A stretch of 64,000 nucleotides of DNA from Bradyrhizobium archetypum (GTDB lineage: Bacteria; Pseudomonadota; Alphaproteobacteria; Rhizobiales; Xanthobacteraceae), in NCBI RefSeq assembly GCF_013114835.1, contig NZ_JAAVLW010000004.1, forward strand, positions 620,001-684,000, given 5' to 3'. Every line of letters starts with the position of its first letter. Position 1 is the first letter of the stretch. Made by a program: the position numbers and the translations under genes. This document shows, piece by piece, positions 43,238-52,075 of this stretch. The notes under the pieces were generated by a model. The model ran no database searches, had not been told where the DNA came from, and worked only from the letters and a program-made list of their open reading frames with translations.

Positions 43238-44095
43238 ATGCGATCTTTCCTGTTCGTTCCCGGCGACAGCCAGCGCAAATTCGAGAGTGCGAAGAAGACC
43301 GCGGCCGATGCGCTGATCCTCGATCTCGAGGATTCGATTGCGCCGGAGGAGAAGGTCGGCGCGCGGCAAACGGTACGCGAGATGCTCGATGCCAGGCATC
43401 CGAGCCAGAAGATGTATGTCCGCGTCAACGCGCTCGACACCGGCATGACGCTTGGTGATCTCGCGGCCGTCATGCCGGGCCGGCCTGACGGCATCGTGCT
43501 GCCGAAATGCGCCGGCGCTGCCGACGTCAACCGCCTTTCGCTCTATCTCGAGGCTTTCGAGGCAGCCGCCGGGATTGAACCTGGATCGACGAGAATCGTC
43601 ACGGTGGCGACGGAGACAGCGAGGGCGGTTCTCAAGCTGCTCGATTTCGAGAACATGAGCCCGCGGCTGTGGGGCATGATGTGGGGCGCTGAGGATCTTG
43701 CGGCGTCGCTCGGCGCGTCGCGCAATCGGACCGGCGGCCGCTTTCATGGTCCGTTCCTCTTCGCGCGCGACCTCTGCCTGATCAGCGCGGCCGCGGCGGG
43801 CGTCGTTGCCATCGACACGATTGCGACCGATATCAACGATCTCGACGCACTCAGGGAAGAATCCATTGCCGCGCGCCAGGACGGATTCCTCGCCAAGGCG
43901 GTGATCCATCCCAAGCACGTTGACGTCGTCAATGCCGCCTTCATGCCGACGGATGAGGAAATCGCCTGGTCGGAGAAGATCGTGAAGGCGTTCAGCGAGA
44001 ATCCAACGTCCGGCGTCGTAAAGATTGACGGCAAGATGATCGACAAGCCGCATCTGCGCGCCGCGGAGAAGATTTTGGCGCTGCAGGGACGATAG
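43238..44095 (+). CDS. HpcH/HpaI-family CoA-ester lyase (CitE-like)
   Basis: 285 aa, five bases after the MaoC gene. 'MRSFLFVPGDSQRKFESA' and 'LILDLEDSIAPEEKVGAR' are classic CitE/malyl-CoA lyase starts with metal-binding Asp and Glu. 'RVNALDTGMTLGDL', 'GIVLPKCAGAADV', 'ATETARAVLKL' and 'MMWGAEDLAASLGASRNR' follow. It splits a malyl-, methylmalyl- or citramalyl-type CoA into acetyl- or propionyl-CoA plus glyoxylate or pyruvate. As the last gene of the rightward operon it would deliver the end products of the pathway. Confidence 0.9.
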   Translation: MRSFLFVPGDSQRKFESAKKTAADALILDLEDSIAPEEKVGARQTVREMLDARHPSQKMYVRVNALDTGMTLGDLAAVMPGRPDGIVLPKCAGAADVNRLSLYLEAFEAAAGIEPGSTRIVTVATETARAVLKLLDFENMSPRLWGMMWGAEDLAASLGASRNRTGGRFHGPFLFARDLCLISAAAAGVVAIDTIATDINDLDALREESIAARQDGFLAKAVIHPKHVDVVNAAFMPTDEEIAWSEKIVKAFSENPTSGVVKIDGKMIDKPHLRAAEKILALQGR

Positions 44096-44142
44096 CGATG
44101 TGATGTAACCGGATGAGCAACAAGGCGCGCATCCAACGGGCC

Positions 44143-45735
44143 TCAAGCCAGCGGAAACTGCAACTCGAAGGTCACGCCTTCGCTGCTCGGCAATAGCCGG
44201 ATCGATCCGCCGTGGCTGGCCATGACGGCCCTGACGATCGAAAGGCCCATTCCCGTACCGCCGGTATCGCGGCGGGTGGTGAAAAAGGCATCGAAGATCT
44301 TTTCCCGGTTTGGTTCGGAGATTGGATCGCCATCATTGTTGACGGTCATCCTGACAGATCCTTGTTCCGCAATGGCCTCGAGCCGGACCTTCTTCGCATT
44401 GTGGCGGATGGCATTGTCGGTCAGATGCGACAGAACAATCAGTGCTTTTTCGCTGGACATGCCGATCGAGCGCTCAAGGCATCCGCTTGCGTCGATCGCA
44501 CGCGTCGGAAATCGGCTCTTCAATCCACCGATCACCTGCGACAGTTCGGTGTGCTCGTTCTGCGGCGCCGTTTCGGCACGTGCCAATTCGCGCAAGCGCT
44601 GGGTCATGGCTTCAAGGCGGCCGGTGTCGCCCAGAATGTTCGATATGAAATTCTTCTGCTCCATTCGGGTGAGGTTGTCGGACTTGCTTTGCAGCGAATC
44701 CAGCAGCAGTTCGGCGGCGCCCTTGATTGACGTCAGCGGCGATTTCAGCTCGTGGGTAAGGTGCGACGAAAACGTCGCGATGTAGTCCGATCGTCGCGAC
44801 AATTGCTCAGCCATATCGAGGAAGCTGTCGGACAATTGGGCGAACTCGCGCGTGCCGTAATGGGCCAGCGGCTGGAATGCGTCGCGATCGCCATGGCCGA
44901 TCCGCCTGGCGCGATCGACCAGCTCGCGCATCGGCCGGGTGATAGTGCGGGAGAAGATCAGGCCGATGACCATGGTCGCCAGGACGACGGTAAGACCCGC
45001 CAGAATGAATTTGCGACGCTCCTGGTAGAAATGATCAAAGATGTTGCTCGGCGTTCTCGACGTGTAGACGACGCCGGCCACGCGGTTGTTGACGATCACG
45101 GGCATCGCTGAAAATACGTGCACTCCGACGCCGCGGCTGATCGAGTAGATCGGCGGCGGAGGCTTGTCGGGCTTGCGAATTCGCAAGGCTGCCCGGTATT
45201 GTCCCCGTAGCGCCGTCGTCACCTCCTCAATATGGGCAAGCGATTGACCGACCTCGTCACGGCCGGCGATCACGACGCCGCGCGGATCGAGGATGCGAAA
45301 GCCGGCCAGCGTGACCTTCTGCGTTTCCAGGATGATCGGCATCAACCGCGTGCCGATCTCGAGATACGCGGGCGATGCTGGCGCGTTCGCCGGCAGCGCA
45401 TTGGGTCGCCGCCGGAGCAGGTCGCCGCCGGCGGCAAGATCGAGCGCGGGCCGGATCGGCGTTAGCTGATCCTCTCGGTCAGGGCGCGCTTCGGACGGAA
45501 TTTCTGCGCCGAGCGCGATGCCGGCAGGAAGGCGGCCTTCCACCTCGCGCGCGTAGACCGCCGCCAGCACGCGGCTTTGGGCGATCAATTCCGCTTGGGT
45601 TTGGTGGATGAGCTGGTTGTCATAGAGACGGAAGAAGAACAGTCCGACCAGAGGCAGCATCGCCACGGAGGCGAGCATGGTGAAAATGACCAATCCCAAT
45701 GATGGTCGCCACTTCTCGCGTGCGCGTGACTTCAT
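44143..45735 (-). CDS. Membrane sensor histidine kinase
   Basis: 530 aa from ATG 45735, which overlaps the response-regulator stop by 4 bases (ATGA). A membrane helix at 13-35, a periplasmic domain at about 40-240 and a second helix at 245-262 are followed by a HAMP segment ('RTITRPMRELVDRARRIGHG'). The phospho-acceptor His328 lies in 'THELKSPLTSIKGA'. The C-terminal ATPase has the N-box 'LIVLSHLTDNAIRHNAKK' and 'GGTGMGLSIVRAVMASHGG'. It resembles CreC/ChvG-type sensors. The signal is unknown; its place beside DUF4173, GH3 and OpgC genes suggests envelope sensing. Confidence 0.9.
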   Translation of the reverse strand: MKSRAREKWRPSLGLVIFTMLASVAMLPLVGLFFFRLYDNQLIHQTQAELIAQSRVLAAVYAREVEGRLPAGIALGAEIPSEARPDREDQLTPIRPALDLAAGGDLLRRRPNALPANAPASPAYLEIGTRLMPIILETQKVTLAGFRILDPRGVVIAGRDEVGQSLAHIEEVTTALRGQYRAALRIRKPDKPPPPIYSISRGVGVHVFSAMPVIVNNRVAGVVYTSRTPSNIFDHFYQERRKFILAGLTVVLATMVIGLIFSRTITRPMRELVDRARRIGHGDRDAFQPLAHYGTREFAQLSDSFLDMAEQLSRRSDYIATFSSHLTHELKSPLTSIKGAAELLLDSLQSKSDNLTRMEQKNFISNILGDTGRLEAMTQRLRELARAETAPQNEHTELSQVIGGLKSRFPTRAIDASGCLERSIGMSSEKALIVLSHLTDNAIRHNAKKVRLEAIAEQGSVRMTVNNDGDPISEPNREKIFDAFFTTRRDTGGTGMGLSIVRAVMASHGGSIRLLPSSEGVTFELQFPLA

Positions 45736-46436
45736 GCCTGCGGCTCGCATCGGCCGAGCTTGAAGCCGACGCCGTGGATGGTTTCGATGACGTTGTCGCA
45801 GTTCACGGCCGAGAGCTTGGCGCGGATGTTGCGGATGTGACTGTCGATGGTGCGATCCGATACCTGGATGTTGAGCTGATAGGCCGCGCCCATAATCTGT
45901 TCGCGGCTGAAGACAAATGTCGGTCGTGTCAGAAAGGCCCTCAAGATTCCGAATTCGATAGCCGTGAGGCGAAGCGGCGCGCCAGCGAATTCGGCGACGT
46001 GCTGCTCGGGATCGACCGACAGCCTGCCCTGTGAGAGCGCCGCCGTGGATGTCCTCGCATCCTGGCCGCGCAACGCGATGCGACGCAGGATGACGTTCAC
46101 CCGGGCAACGAGCTCGCGCGGGCTGAATGGCTTGGTGACATAGTCGTCGCCTCCGATCTCGAGGCCCAGCACGCGATCGATCTCGTCGTCGCGCGCGGAA
46201 AGGAACAGGATCGGGACGTCCGAGGTCTTTCTGATTTCGCGGCAGACGTCGAGGCCGTCGAATTCCGGCATGCCGATATCCAGAACGATCAGGTCGGGCT
46301 TGTCGGCGGCAAAGCGGGTCAACGCTTCCCTGCCGTCGCGCGCTTCGAAGACGGTCATTCCCGCCTTCTTCAGTGCAACACGGATCACCTCGCGTATATG
46401 AAGATCATCATCAACGATGAGAATGCGGTGCGTCAA
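45732..46436 (-). CDS. OmpR/PhoB-family response regulator
   Basis: About 234 aa from TTG 46436, which has GGGAGAG upstream and yields 'THRILIVDDDLHIREVIRV'; a TTG at 46454 is the alternative. The phospho-acceptor is Asp53 in 'LIVLDIGMPEFDG', with Lys in 'DDYVTKPFSPREL'. The C-terminal winged helix reads 'RLTAIEFGILRAFLTRP' and 'SDRTIDSHIRNIRAKL'. It is the partner of the kinase encoded next (4-base overlap). The DUF4173 gene lies 33 bases upstream on the same strand. Confidence 0.92.
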   Translation of the reverse strand: MTHRILIVDDDLHIREVIRVALKKAGMTVFEARDGREALTRFAADKPDLIVLDIGMPEFDGLDVCREIRKTSDVPILFLSARDDEIDRVLGLEIGGDDYVTKPFSPRELVARVNVILRRIALRGQDARTSTAALSQGRLSVDPEQHVAEFAGAPLRLTAIEFGILRAFLTRPTFVFSREQIMGAAYQLNIQVSDRTIDSHIRNIRAKLSAVNCDNVIETIHGVGFKLGRCEPQA

Positions 46437-46469
46437 ACTTCTCTCCCAGCACAATCAGCTTTCAGTCGA

Positions 46470-47960
46470 CTAGCCTGTGGTCGAATTCTTCGGTTGGGCG
46501 CCCAGGGCGCGCTGAAGGCGCCAGCTCCGAAAGCCCCAGGAGCGCCAGGAAACCGTCTCTTTCACTTGCTGTTCTACAAGGCAACCACGGCGGGAAACAA
46601 GGGTGGGATCGAACCCGCGGAGGGCGATGGCCCGGTCGATCGCGGGCAACGCCTGCGGCCCGAGGGACAACAGATAGTTCATGTCGATCCATACGCCCTT
46701 GCCGGTGGCCTCGCGGCTGTGGCTGACATTGTAGTCAGCGATGATGGCCGCAAAATTGATCAGCGAGCAGACGTAGAGCGTTGCCGTCAGGGTGATGAGA
46801 TTGGCGCGGATCAGCCAATCGTTCGAGCGATTCAGAACGATGCGGGCAACGATGAGCAGCAGGCCCAGCGCGACCAGGATCATCCAGATGAACGCCGCGA
46901 CGCGCCACCAGGTCAGCAGGTAGATTTGAACATAGAGATCGAGGCGCAGGATCGATGACATCACCAGGAGGACATTCTGCGCTACCCACAGATAGACCAG
47001 CGGCCGGATCACCTTCGATTGCTCGGCCGGCCCACCTGGTCTTATCGCCGCCAGAACGAAACCTGCCGCTAGAAGCGCGGTGACAATGAGCGGATAGGCG
47101 CCGCGGTGCGCGTAGGATGCGTAACTGATATCGGCGGGCAAGGCCGCGTTGCCCCAGAGATAGACCGCATCGAGAATGGTCTGAACGGCGAACAAGAGGT
47201 TGAACAGGACCAGCGACCGCAGGATCGTCGCGACACCGAAAAACTCCATGCGATCGGACGGCGACGCCTGATCCGGCGCCGCCACTTCGACCATCGTGGA
47301 CGGAACGGTCACCCTGCTGCGCCACCAGACATGGATGAAGGGCCATACGATCGACAGCGCCAGCGCCCAGAACAATATTCGGCTCAGGCTGACATAGGAG
47401 GCGGCATTGCCGGGGTTCATGAGGCTGACCCACTTCTCAAGCAACGGATTTGCCGAGATCAGGAGAAAAACGAAAATGCCGCCAAGCGCCATCGGGATGA
47501 ACCAGACGGTCAGGCCGGTCTTCAGGGTCGGCAGATTGAATAGGCTAACGGTGTCGCGCAAAAATCTGAACGGGCCAACCAGAAACAGATCGCATAGCGC
47601 TGCTGCCTGCTCGCTGAGTTCGTTCTTTTGCTGGTTGGTCGTCAGCAATAGACCAACACCGAGCGCGATCGCCATGATGGCCAGGGAAGCGGCGTTGAAT
47701 TCCTCAATGGCGGGTGCAAGTCCGGCCAACACGAGGATGCCCGCCAGCAGCATCCGGCTTCTGTTCAACCTTGTGAGGTTGGCGACGAGCGAGCCCAGAG
47801 TTAGCGCGAGTACAAAGACGACTGCAGAAATTCCGACCCGTTGCCCATAGAACAGCCAGTCAGCCAACGCCGCCAGCGCGACCGCAATCGGGGGTTTGAT
47901 CGGAAACAGGTTCGCCGGATCGGAGCCTGCATCGGATGCCGGCGCGGAGAGGTCGGTCAT
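46470..47960 (-). CDS. DUF4173 multi-pass membrane protein
   Basis: 496 aa from ATG 47960. About twelve hydrophobic segments. 'ALADWLFYGQRVGISAVVFV' at the start and 'VYLWVAQNVLLVMSSILRLD' later are features I associate with DUF4173/DUF4153 proteins, whose function is not established. The short soluble C-terminus ('RAIALRGFDPTLVSRRGCLV') faces the cytoplasm if the count is right. It leads the operon with the response regulator and kinase, so it may be a sensor accessory or a target of the system. Codons upstream to 48062 are open but not family-like. Confidence 0.78.
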   Translation of the reverse strand: MTDLSAPASDAGSDPANLFPIKPPIAVALAALADWLFYGQRVGISAVVFVLALTLGSLVANLTRLNRSRMLLAGILVLAGLAPAIEEFNAASLAIMAIALGVGLLLTTNQQKNELSEQAAALCDLFLVGPFRFLRDTVSLFNLPTLKTGLTVWFIPMALGGIFVFLLISANPLLEKWVSLMNPGNAASYVSLSRILFWALALSIVWPFIHVWWRSRVTVPSTMVEVAAPDQASPSDRMEFFGVATILRSLVLFNLLFAVQTILDAVYLWGNAALPADISYASYAHRGAYPLIVTALLAAGFVLAAIRPGGPAEQSKVIRPLVYLWVAQNVLLVMSSILRLDLYVQIYLLTWWRVAAFIWMILVALGLLLIVARIVLNRSNDWLIRANLITLTATLYVCSLINFAAIIADYNVSHSREATGKGVWIDMNYLLSLGPQALPAIDRAIALRGFDPTLVSRRGCLVEQQVKETVSWRSWGFRSWRLQRALGAQPKNSTTG

Positions 47961-48250
47961 TGTTGCGCCACCTGTCTGGAAAGGGAAATTGCAAATCAGC
48001 GCCGTCGCGGGACGCTCGCACAGCCACCAACCGTCATTAGACAGTCTTGTTGGAATCGGCATTCGACGATCACCCCTGGGTCGCGGGACGAACTATCCGT
48101 GGCCGTTGTGCAGTTGGTTGGATTGCCATCTGCAAGAGTTCAGGATTTTTATGCAGTTTCCGTGCAGGCCTGTTTATGCGCTCGCGCTGGTCGGACAAGT
48201 TTGATACGGGCGATGGTCTCGACTTCCTCCCGCAAGACCCATCCATCCTC

Positions 48251-49551
48251 ATGCAAATTCTCAGACGTATCGCTCTCGTATTGATTTGGCTCGCCGGAGT
48301 CATCTTCGTGTTCGCTGCAGCCAACAAGAACGATCCCTATCTGATTTCGCTGCGTGGGCCGGGGAATATCGTTCTGGTCGCCGCGAGCATCGTCGCTGCC
48401 GCGATCCTCCTCCGCTACGGCTATTGGAGGAGGGGTGTTGCGGGGAGTGCGCTCGTTCTGCTGTGGTGCCTTCCACTGTTGTCGATGCTCTGCGCACATG
48501 CTTCGTTTGAATGGCGCAAGCATCGCGTACTGCAAGCGATGCCCGGCAGGTGCGAACCCTCGGTCGGCATTTTATCGTCGGATACTCGTCATTCCCCGAG
48601 GTAGCCGTTCTTGCCGAGAAGGGTTTTGTCGCTGGCATCTATGTCACCAAGCACAACATCGTGGGATCGTCGGTTGACCGTTTGAAGGAAGAGATCTCGG
48701 CGCTTCAGGAAAAACGGCGCATCGCCGGCCTGCCGCCGCTGATCATCGCAGCCGACCAGGAGGGCGGCATCGTATCGCATCTGGCGCCACCCTTGACCAG
48801 GCTACCGGCGCTATCGACGCTTGCGAGCGTGAAGCCGGATCTTCGTGCCGAGAAGGCGGAGGCGTTCGGCCGAACGCATGGGCAGGAACTGGCAGCGATC
48901 GGCATCAACCTGAACCTTGCGCCGGTGCTGGATTTGCGACCCGAATTGAAGCGTAATCGCTTCGACTTCAACACGTTGATCGGTCAACGCGCGATTTCCG
49001 ATGATCCGGCTGTCGTCATCGACATTGCGCGGGCTTATGTAAGCGGCCTCGAATCATCCGGCGTTGGAGCGGCCGTCAAGCATTTTCCGGGGCTCGGACG
49101 CGTGCGAGCGGATACCCATCATTTCAGCGCTGACCTGGACACGTCCCTGGATGAACTCGAAGCCTCCGACTGGATTCCATTCAGGAAGGTATTGGCCGGC
49201 TCGAAAGCGCAGTTGATGATCGGGCATGTGACGCTGACATCAGTCGATCCAGACCGCCCGGCGTCGCATTCCAAGCGGATCGTTGACGGCATCATTCGCA
49301 AGAGGTGGAACTATCAAGGCGTTGTCATGACCGACGACCTCGTGATGGGGGCGATCTATCAACGCAATGTCTGTACGGCTGTGACCGAGGCGCTCAATGC
49401 CGGTGTCGATCTGCTGCTGGTCGCCTTTGATGGAGCGCAGTTCTATCGCATCTATACCTGCGCCATGGCGGCGTTGGCTGAGGAAAGGCTCGACGCCACC
49501 ATGTTGAGCGAGAGTGAGATGCGGCTGAAGGGGGCATTCGCTGCGGATTGA
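48251..49551 (+). pseudogene. Membrane-anchored GH3 beta-N-acetylhexosaminidase, frameshifted
   Basis: Two frames make one protein. The first (ATG 48251) gives three membrane helices ('IALVLIWLAGVIFVFAAANK', 'VLVAASIVAAAILLRYGYW', 'ALVLLWCLPLLSMLCAHASF') and ends 'EWRKHRVLQA'. A one-base loss near 48537 moves to the second frame, which gives 'SDARQVRTLGRHFIVGYSSF' and a GH3 catalytic domain: 'LIIAADQEGGIVSHL', 'VKHFPGLGRVRADTHH' (NagZ-type His loop) and the nucleophile Asp in 'QGVVMTDDLVMGAIY'. The ATG at 48511 could start an unanchored 346-aa GH3 enzyme. A sequencing indel is possible. Intact, it would cleave N-acetylglucosamine from envelope glycans. Confidence 0.72.
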
Positions 49552-49593
49552 GCGGACGGCCGGCGAGGGCGTGGAATAGAAACCGGCGCGAGC

Positions 49594-50772
49594 TTACTTT
49601 GCGAACCGGCGTTCTTCCGGCAGTCCCGCCATGGCATGGGATCGGAACGCGGGCCTGTGGTCCTGCCGCTTGGACCACGACACGTAATAGGCTGCGCCCG
49701 TCATGATCGAAAGTCCGGCGACGCTGACCAAGATGTGCATGAGGAGTGAGTCCGGCCCGGTAATCAGAACGAGGTGTCCGGCAAACGAAAGAAACACACC
49801 GGCACAGAAGACCGTCAGCCACTCCTGACCGCATGTGATAACCGGCTGCAACACCCGCCATCGGAATCCGGGCCAGTTTCGTGGCACGATGTAGGCAAAG
49901 AGAAAAGCCAGCGCGAGAAAATGAAGTACCCTGTGTGGGGCAAGATTGTCCTTGTTGTGGGTTAGGAAGACATCGCGAAGCAAGTCGGTAACGATGCCGC
50001 CGCTGTGGGAAAATTTCGCCGCCAACGTCACCGCCAGGGCAAAGAGCAGGTATAGCCACGCCGCGGCACGCAGGATCGGGATCTCCTGTAGTGAACGGAG
50101 GGCGCGCACTTGACTCGCGCTGCTCAACGCCAGCCAGGCACCGAGCACGAACAGAAGCTGCCAGCAGAACGGGTTGAGATACCACTTGCCATCCGGAAAC
50201 GAAGAAAGATTCCAGTCGAAATGGCGGGCCGCGGCGTAGAGACCGATCGAGCCTGCCATCGTGACGTTCGGCCGGCGCACCATGCCGAGCAGGACGAACG
50301 GAAAGATCGCGATCAACACAATGAACAGTTGCAGGACATCGAGGTTAAGCGGCTTGGCCTGCAGCAGCAGGCCGTGAATCAGCGTCCGGATCGTGTGATC
50401 GACGATTCCCGTGACATTGAAATCACCAATGAGCTCGGATGCGTGGGACTTGCGCGCGACATATCCGATCAGATCGATATAGATCACGAACAAAACGATA
50501 TAGGCGGCGTAAAGCTGCCACAGCCGCTTGAAGATACGGGTTGCGGTCACGACGAACCCGCGCTCCAGCATCATCCTTCCGTAGAGGATCGCGGCAGTAT
50601 AGCCGCCGATGAACACGAACAGATCGGCGGCACCGCTGAATCCGAAATTGCGCATGGTCAGCAGGCTGACCGCATTGTGCGGAATGTGATCCAGAAAGAG
50701 AAACCAGGCCGCGATACCAAGCAGCAGACAGAGTCGGAGGTCGCCGTCGCGCGCAGCGAGCTCAGTCTTCAT
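49594..50772 (-). CDS. OpgC-family membrane protein (glucan succinyltransferase-like)
   Basis: 392 aa from ATG 50772. About ten membrane helices. 'RLCLLLGIAAWFLFLDHIPH' and 'TMRNFGFSGAADLFVFIGGY' followed by 'TAAILYGRMMLERGF' are the conserved N-terminal region of OpgC proteins, which add succinyl groups to osmoregulated periplasmic glucans. 'FPDGKWYLNPFCWQLLFVLG' and 'LTHNKDNLAPHRVLHFLALA' are further family segments. It converges with the GH3 gene, 42 bases apart. No glucan synthase genes are in the window, so the link to glucans is by family only. Confidence 0.88.
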   Translation of the reverse strand: MKTELAARDGDLRLCLLLGIAAWFLFLDHIPHNAVSLLTMRNFGFSGAADLFVFIGGYTAAILYGRMMLERGFVVTATRIFKRLWQLYAAYIVLFVIYIDLIGYVARKSHASELIGDFNVTGIVDHTIRTLIHGLLLQAKPLNLDVLQLFIVLIAIFPFVLLGMVRRPNVTMAGSIGLYAAARHFDWNLSSFPDGKWYLNPFCWQLLFVLGAWLALSSASQVRALRSLQEIPILRAAAWLYLLFALAVTLAAKFSHSGGIVTDLLRDVFLTHNKDNLAPHRVLHFLALAFLFAYIVPRNWPGFRWRVLQPVITCGQEWLTVFCAGVFLSFAGHLVLITGPDSLLMHILVSVAGLSIMTGAAYYVSWSKRQDHRPAFRSHAMAGLPEERRFAK

Positions 50773-50943
50773 TGACGGATACATTGTTGATTAAGAACTT
50801 TGCAGAACGGAGGAAGCGAATCGCGACAATATCGCGATTGCCCGCACCGTTGGAATAGAGTTTGCGTGAAGAATAATTGATCAGGCCGTCGGCAAATCAA
50901 GCAGGCCAAACGATCACAATGTTTTGAGAGACGACGACCGGTG

Positions 50944-51219
50944 TCATGCCCGCTCGTGCTTACGCAGGTCGCGGACATGATCGAAATGGCTGGCTTGCAG
51001 ATCGGCTCCGGTCGCACCGATTTCCGGCAGCGCCGCCTCGCTGAGAATCTCGGACGTGATGTCCTCGACCGAGCAATCTGCGACTTCATGGATGAAGCTG
51101 ATATTGCTGTATTCACCCGACGCGACCCGGGAGATGACCTCACGCCTCGTGATCTCCGGATCGACAATGGCTTCGCGGCCACGGCGGCCGTAGTCGATCA
51201 TCACGACGAAATACTGCAT
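50944..51219 (-). CDS. Small protein under an S24-repressor-type operator
   Basis: 91 aa. 'MQYFVVMIDYGRRGREAIVD' then 'PEITRREVISRVASGEY' and 'ISFIHEVADCSVEDITSEIL'; soluble, mixed alpha/beta, no recognised family. The start codon lies about 35 bases after the predicted transcription start of a promoter whose spacer holds a perfect repressor palindrome (51265-51281). It is therefore the probable controlled output of the repressor at 51382-52017. A role as stress effector or anti-repressor is speculation. Confidence 0.7.
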   Translation of the reverse strand: MQYFVVMIDYGRRGREAIVDPEITRREVISRVASGEYSNISFIHEVADCSVEDITSEILSEAALPEIGATGADLQASHFDHVRDLRKHERA

Positions 51220-51260
51220 GCTGGAGACCTTACCTCATCCCGCGTGTCGGAACCGGCAAG

Positions 51261-51289
51261 AGTATTTCTGAAAATCAGAAATATGTCAA
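51261..51289 (-). promoter_or_regulatory. Promoter of the 91-codon gene with embedded operator
   Basis: On the minus strand TTGACA (51289-51284) and AATACT (51266-51261) are exactly 17 bases apart. The spacer is filled by the palindrome TTTCTGATTTTCAGAAA (51281-51265). A repressor bound there would block polymerase. Strand, spacing and match to the -35 consensus are seen directly; the -10 matches four of six. Confidence 0.68.
51265..51281. promoter_or_regulatory. S24-repressor operator (perfect palindrome)
   Basis: TTTCTGAAAATCAGAAA: seven-base arms are perfectly inverted around a three-base centre, and the symmetry extends two bases further on each side. The same pattern, TTTCnGAnnnTCnGAAA, recurs at 52086-52102 and, less exactly, at 52053-52069 and 51294-51310. 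Confidence 0.68.
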
Positions 51290-51293
51290 GCGA

Positions 51294-51310
51294 ATTCGGA
51301 AAAACAGAAG
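51294..51310. promoter_or_regulatory. Weaker second operator copy upstream of the -35 box
   Basis: ATTCGGAAAAACAGAAG matches 9 of the 12 fixed positions of the operator pattern. Its centre is 29 bases from that of the perfect site, about three helical turns. It may be a cooperative auxiliary site or chance. Confidence 0.35.
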
Positions 51311-51381
51311 TGGCGGCGGGTCGAAACGTCGCCGCGCCTCAATGGAGCAGGGTGGAGTTCGGAAATTAGGGACAGTGGTCG

Positions 51382-52017
51382 CTATTTGTCCAGCGTACGT
51401 CCGCCCGTCGCCTTTGCCTTGCGGGCCCGGGCTGCAGCCTTGCTGCGCAATCGTTCGATCTGTCCTCTCGGCAGGGTAACGCAGATCTCGCCGATCCACT
51501 CCAGCTTCACGCCGGTGATTGGTTTGGCGTTGAAACTCGTGAGATTGACGGAGCTCGGAGATTTTCCGCGCTCGATCGTCTTCAGATACCGCTCTCCCGT
51601 CTTCAGGCGGACGGCGGCCTCCTCGCCGTAGAAACTCGACAACGGGTGGCGCTGCTCGCGATAAACGACGATGATGTCGCCGTTCTCATATTTGGGCAGC
51701 ATGGAATCGCCGGCCACCTCGAAGGCGATGGTCTCTTCGGCGATCGGGAAGGGCAGTTCGATTTCGCCGAGCCCTTCCGGCGGCACCTGCTCGTATTCCG
51801 GCTCGATCGAGGCGCCGGCGCCGACGCGGCCCATGATCGGCACCGAGTTCAGTTCGAGATATTCCATTATCGGCGCGATTTCGGACGCCTTGATCAAGCG
51901 TAACCCCGACAGGATTTCGGATACGGCGCCGGGACGAACGCCCATTGCGGCGGCCAGCCCCCCTTTGGTCTTGCCTGGCTTCTCCAGCCCCCGCTCGATC
52001 AATCTCACATCCAGCAT
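51382..52017 (-). CDS. XRE/S24-family self-cleaving-type repressor (LexA/CI-like)
   Basis: 211 aa from ATG 52017, with AAGGGA upstream. Residues 15-55 are a helix-turn-helix ('TKGGLAAAMGVRPGAVSEIL'). Residues 60-150 are an S24 peptidase-like domain: a candidate cleavage bond Ala67-Gly68 in 'IMGRVGAGASIEPE', the catalytic Ser105 in 'FEVAGDSMLPKYENGD' and Lys146 in 'GERYLKTIER'. The basic C-terminal tail ('RLRSKAAARARKAKATGGR') is unusual. It probably represses its own promoter, the divergent GcrA-like operon and the 91-codon gene, and may be inactivated by self-cleavage after stress. All three promoters carry copies of one palindrome. Confidence 0.9.
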   Translation of the reverse strand: MLDVRLIERGLEKPGKTKGGLAAAMGVRPGAVSEILSGLRLIKASEIAPIMEYLELNSVPIMGRVGAGASIEPEYEQVPPEGLGEIELPFPIAEETIAFEVAGDSMLPKYENGDIIVVYREQRHPLSSFYGEEAAVRLKTGERYLKTIERGKSPSSVNLTSFNAKPITGVKLEWIGEICVTLPRGQIERLRSKAAARARKAKATGGRTLDK

Positions 52018-52043
52018 GGTCGAATCCCTTTCGAATTTCGCAA

Positions 52044-52073
52044 ACCATAGCAGTTCGGATTATCGGAAATCAA
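52044..52073 (-). promoter_or_regulatory. Promoter of the S24 repressor gene
   Basis: On the minus strand TTGATT (52073-52068) and TATGGT (52049-52044) lie 18 bases apart, about 30 bases before the repressor ATG. The operator copy at 52053-52069 overlaps the -35 box and spacer, which fits autorepression. Confidence 0.5.
52053..52069. promoter_or_regulatory. S24-repressor operator copy in the repressor's own promoter
   Basis: GTTCGGATTATCGGAAA matches 11 of the 12 fixed positions of TTTCnGAnnnTCnGAAA. Its centre lies 33 bases from that of the copy at 52086-52102. Confidence 0.55.
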
Positions 52074-52075
52074 GC

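Noticed and set aside
52029..52044. TTTCGAATTTCGCAAA as a further repressor site
   Set aside because: It is one base shorter than the 17-base pattern and lacks the GA/TC spacing; kept out of the operator set.
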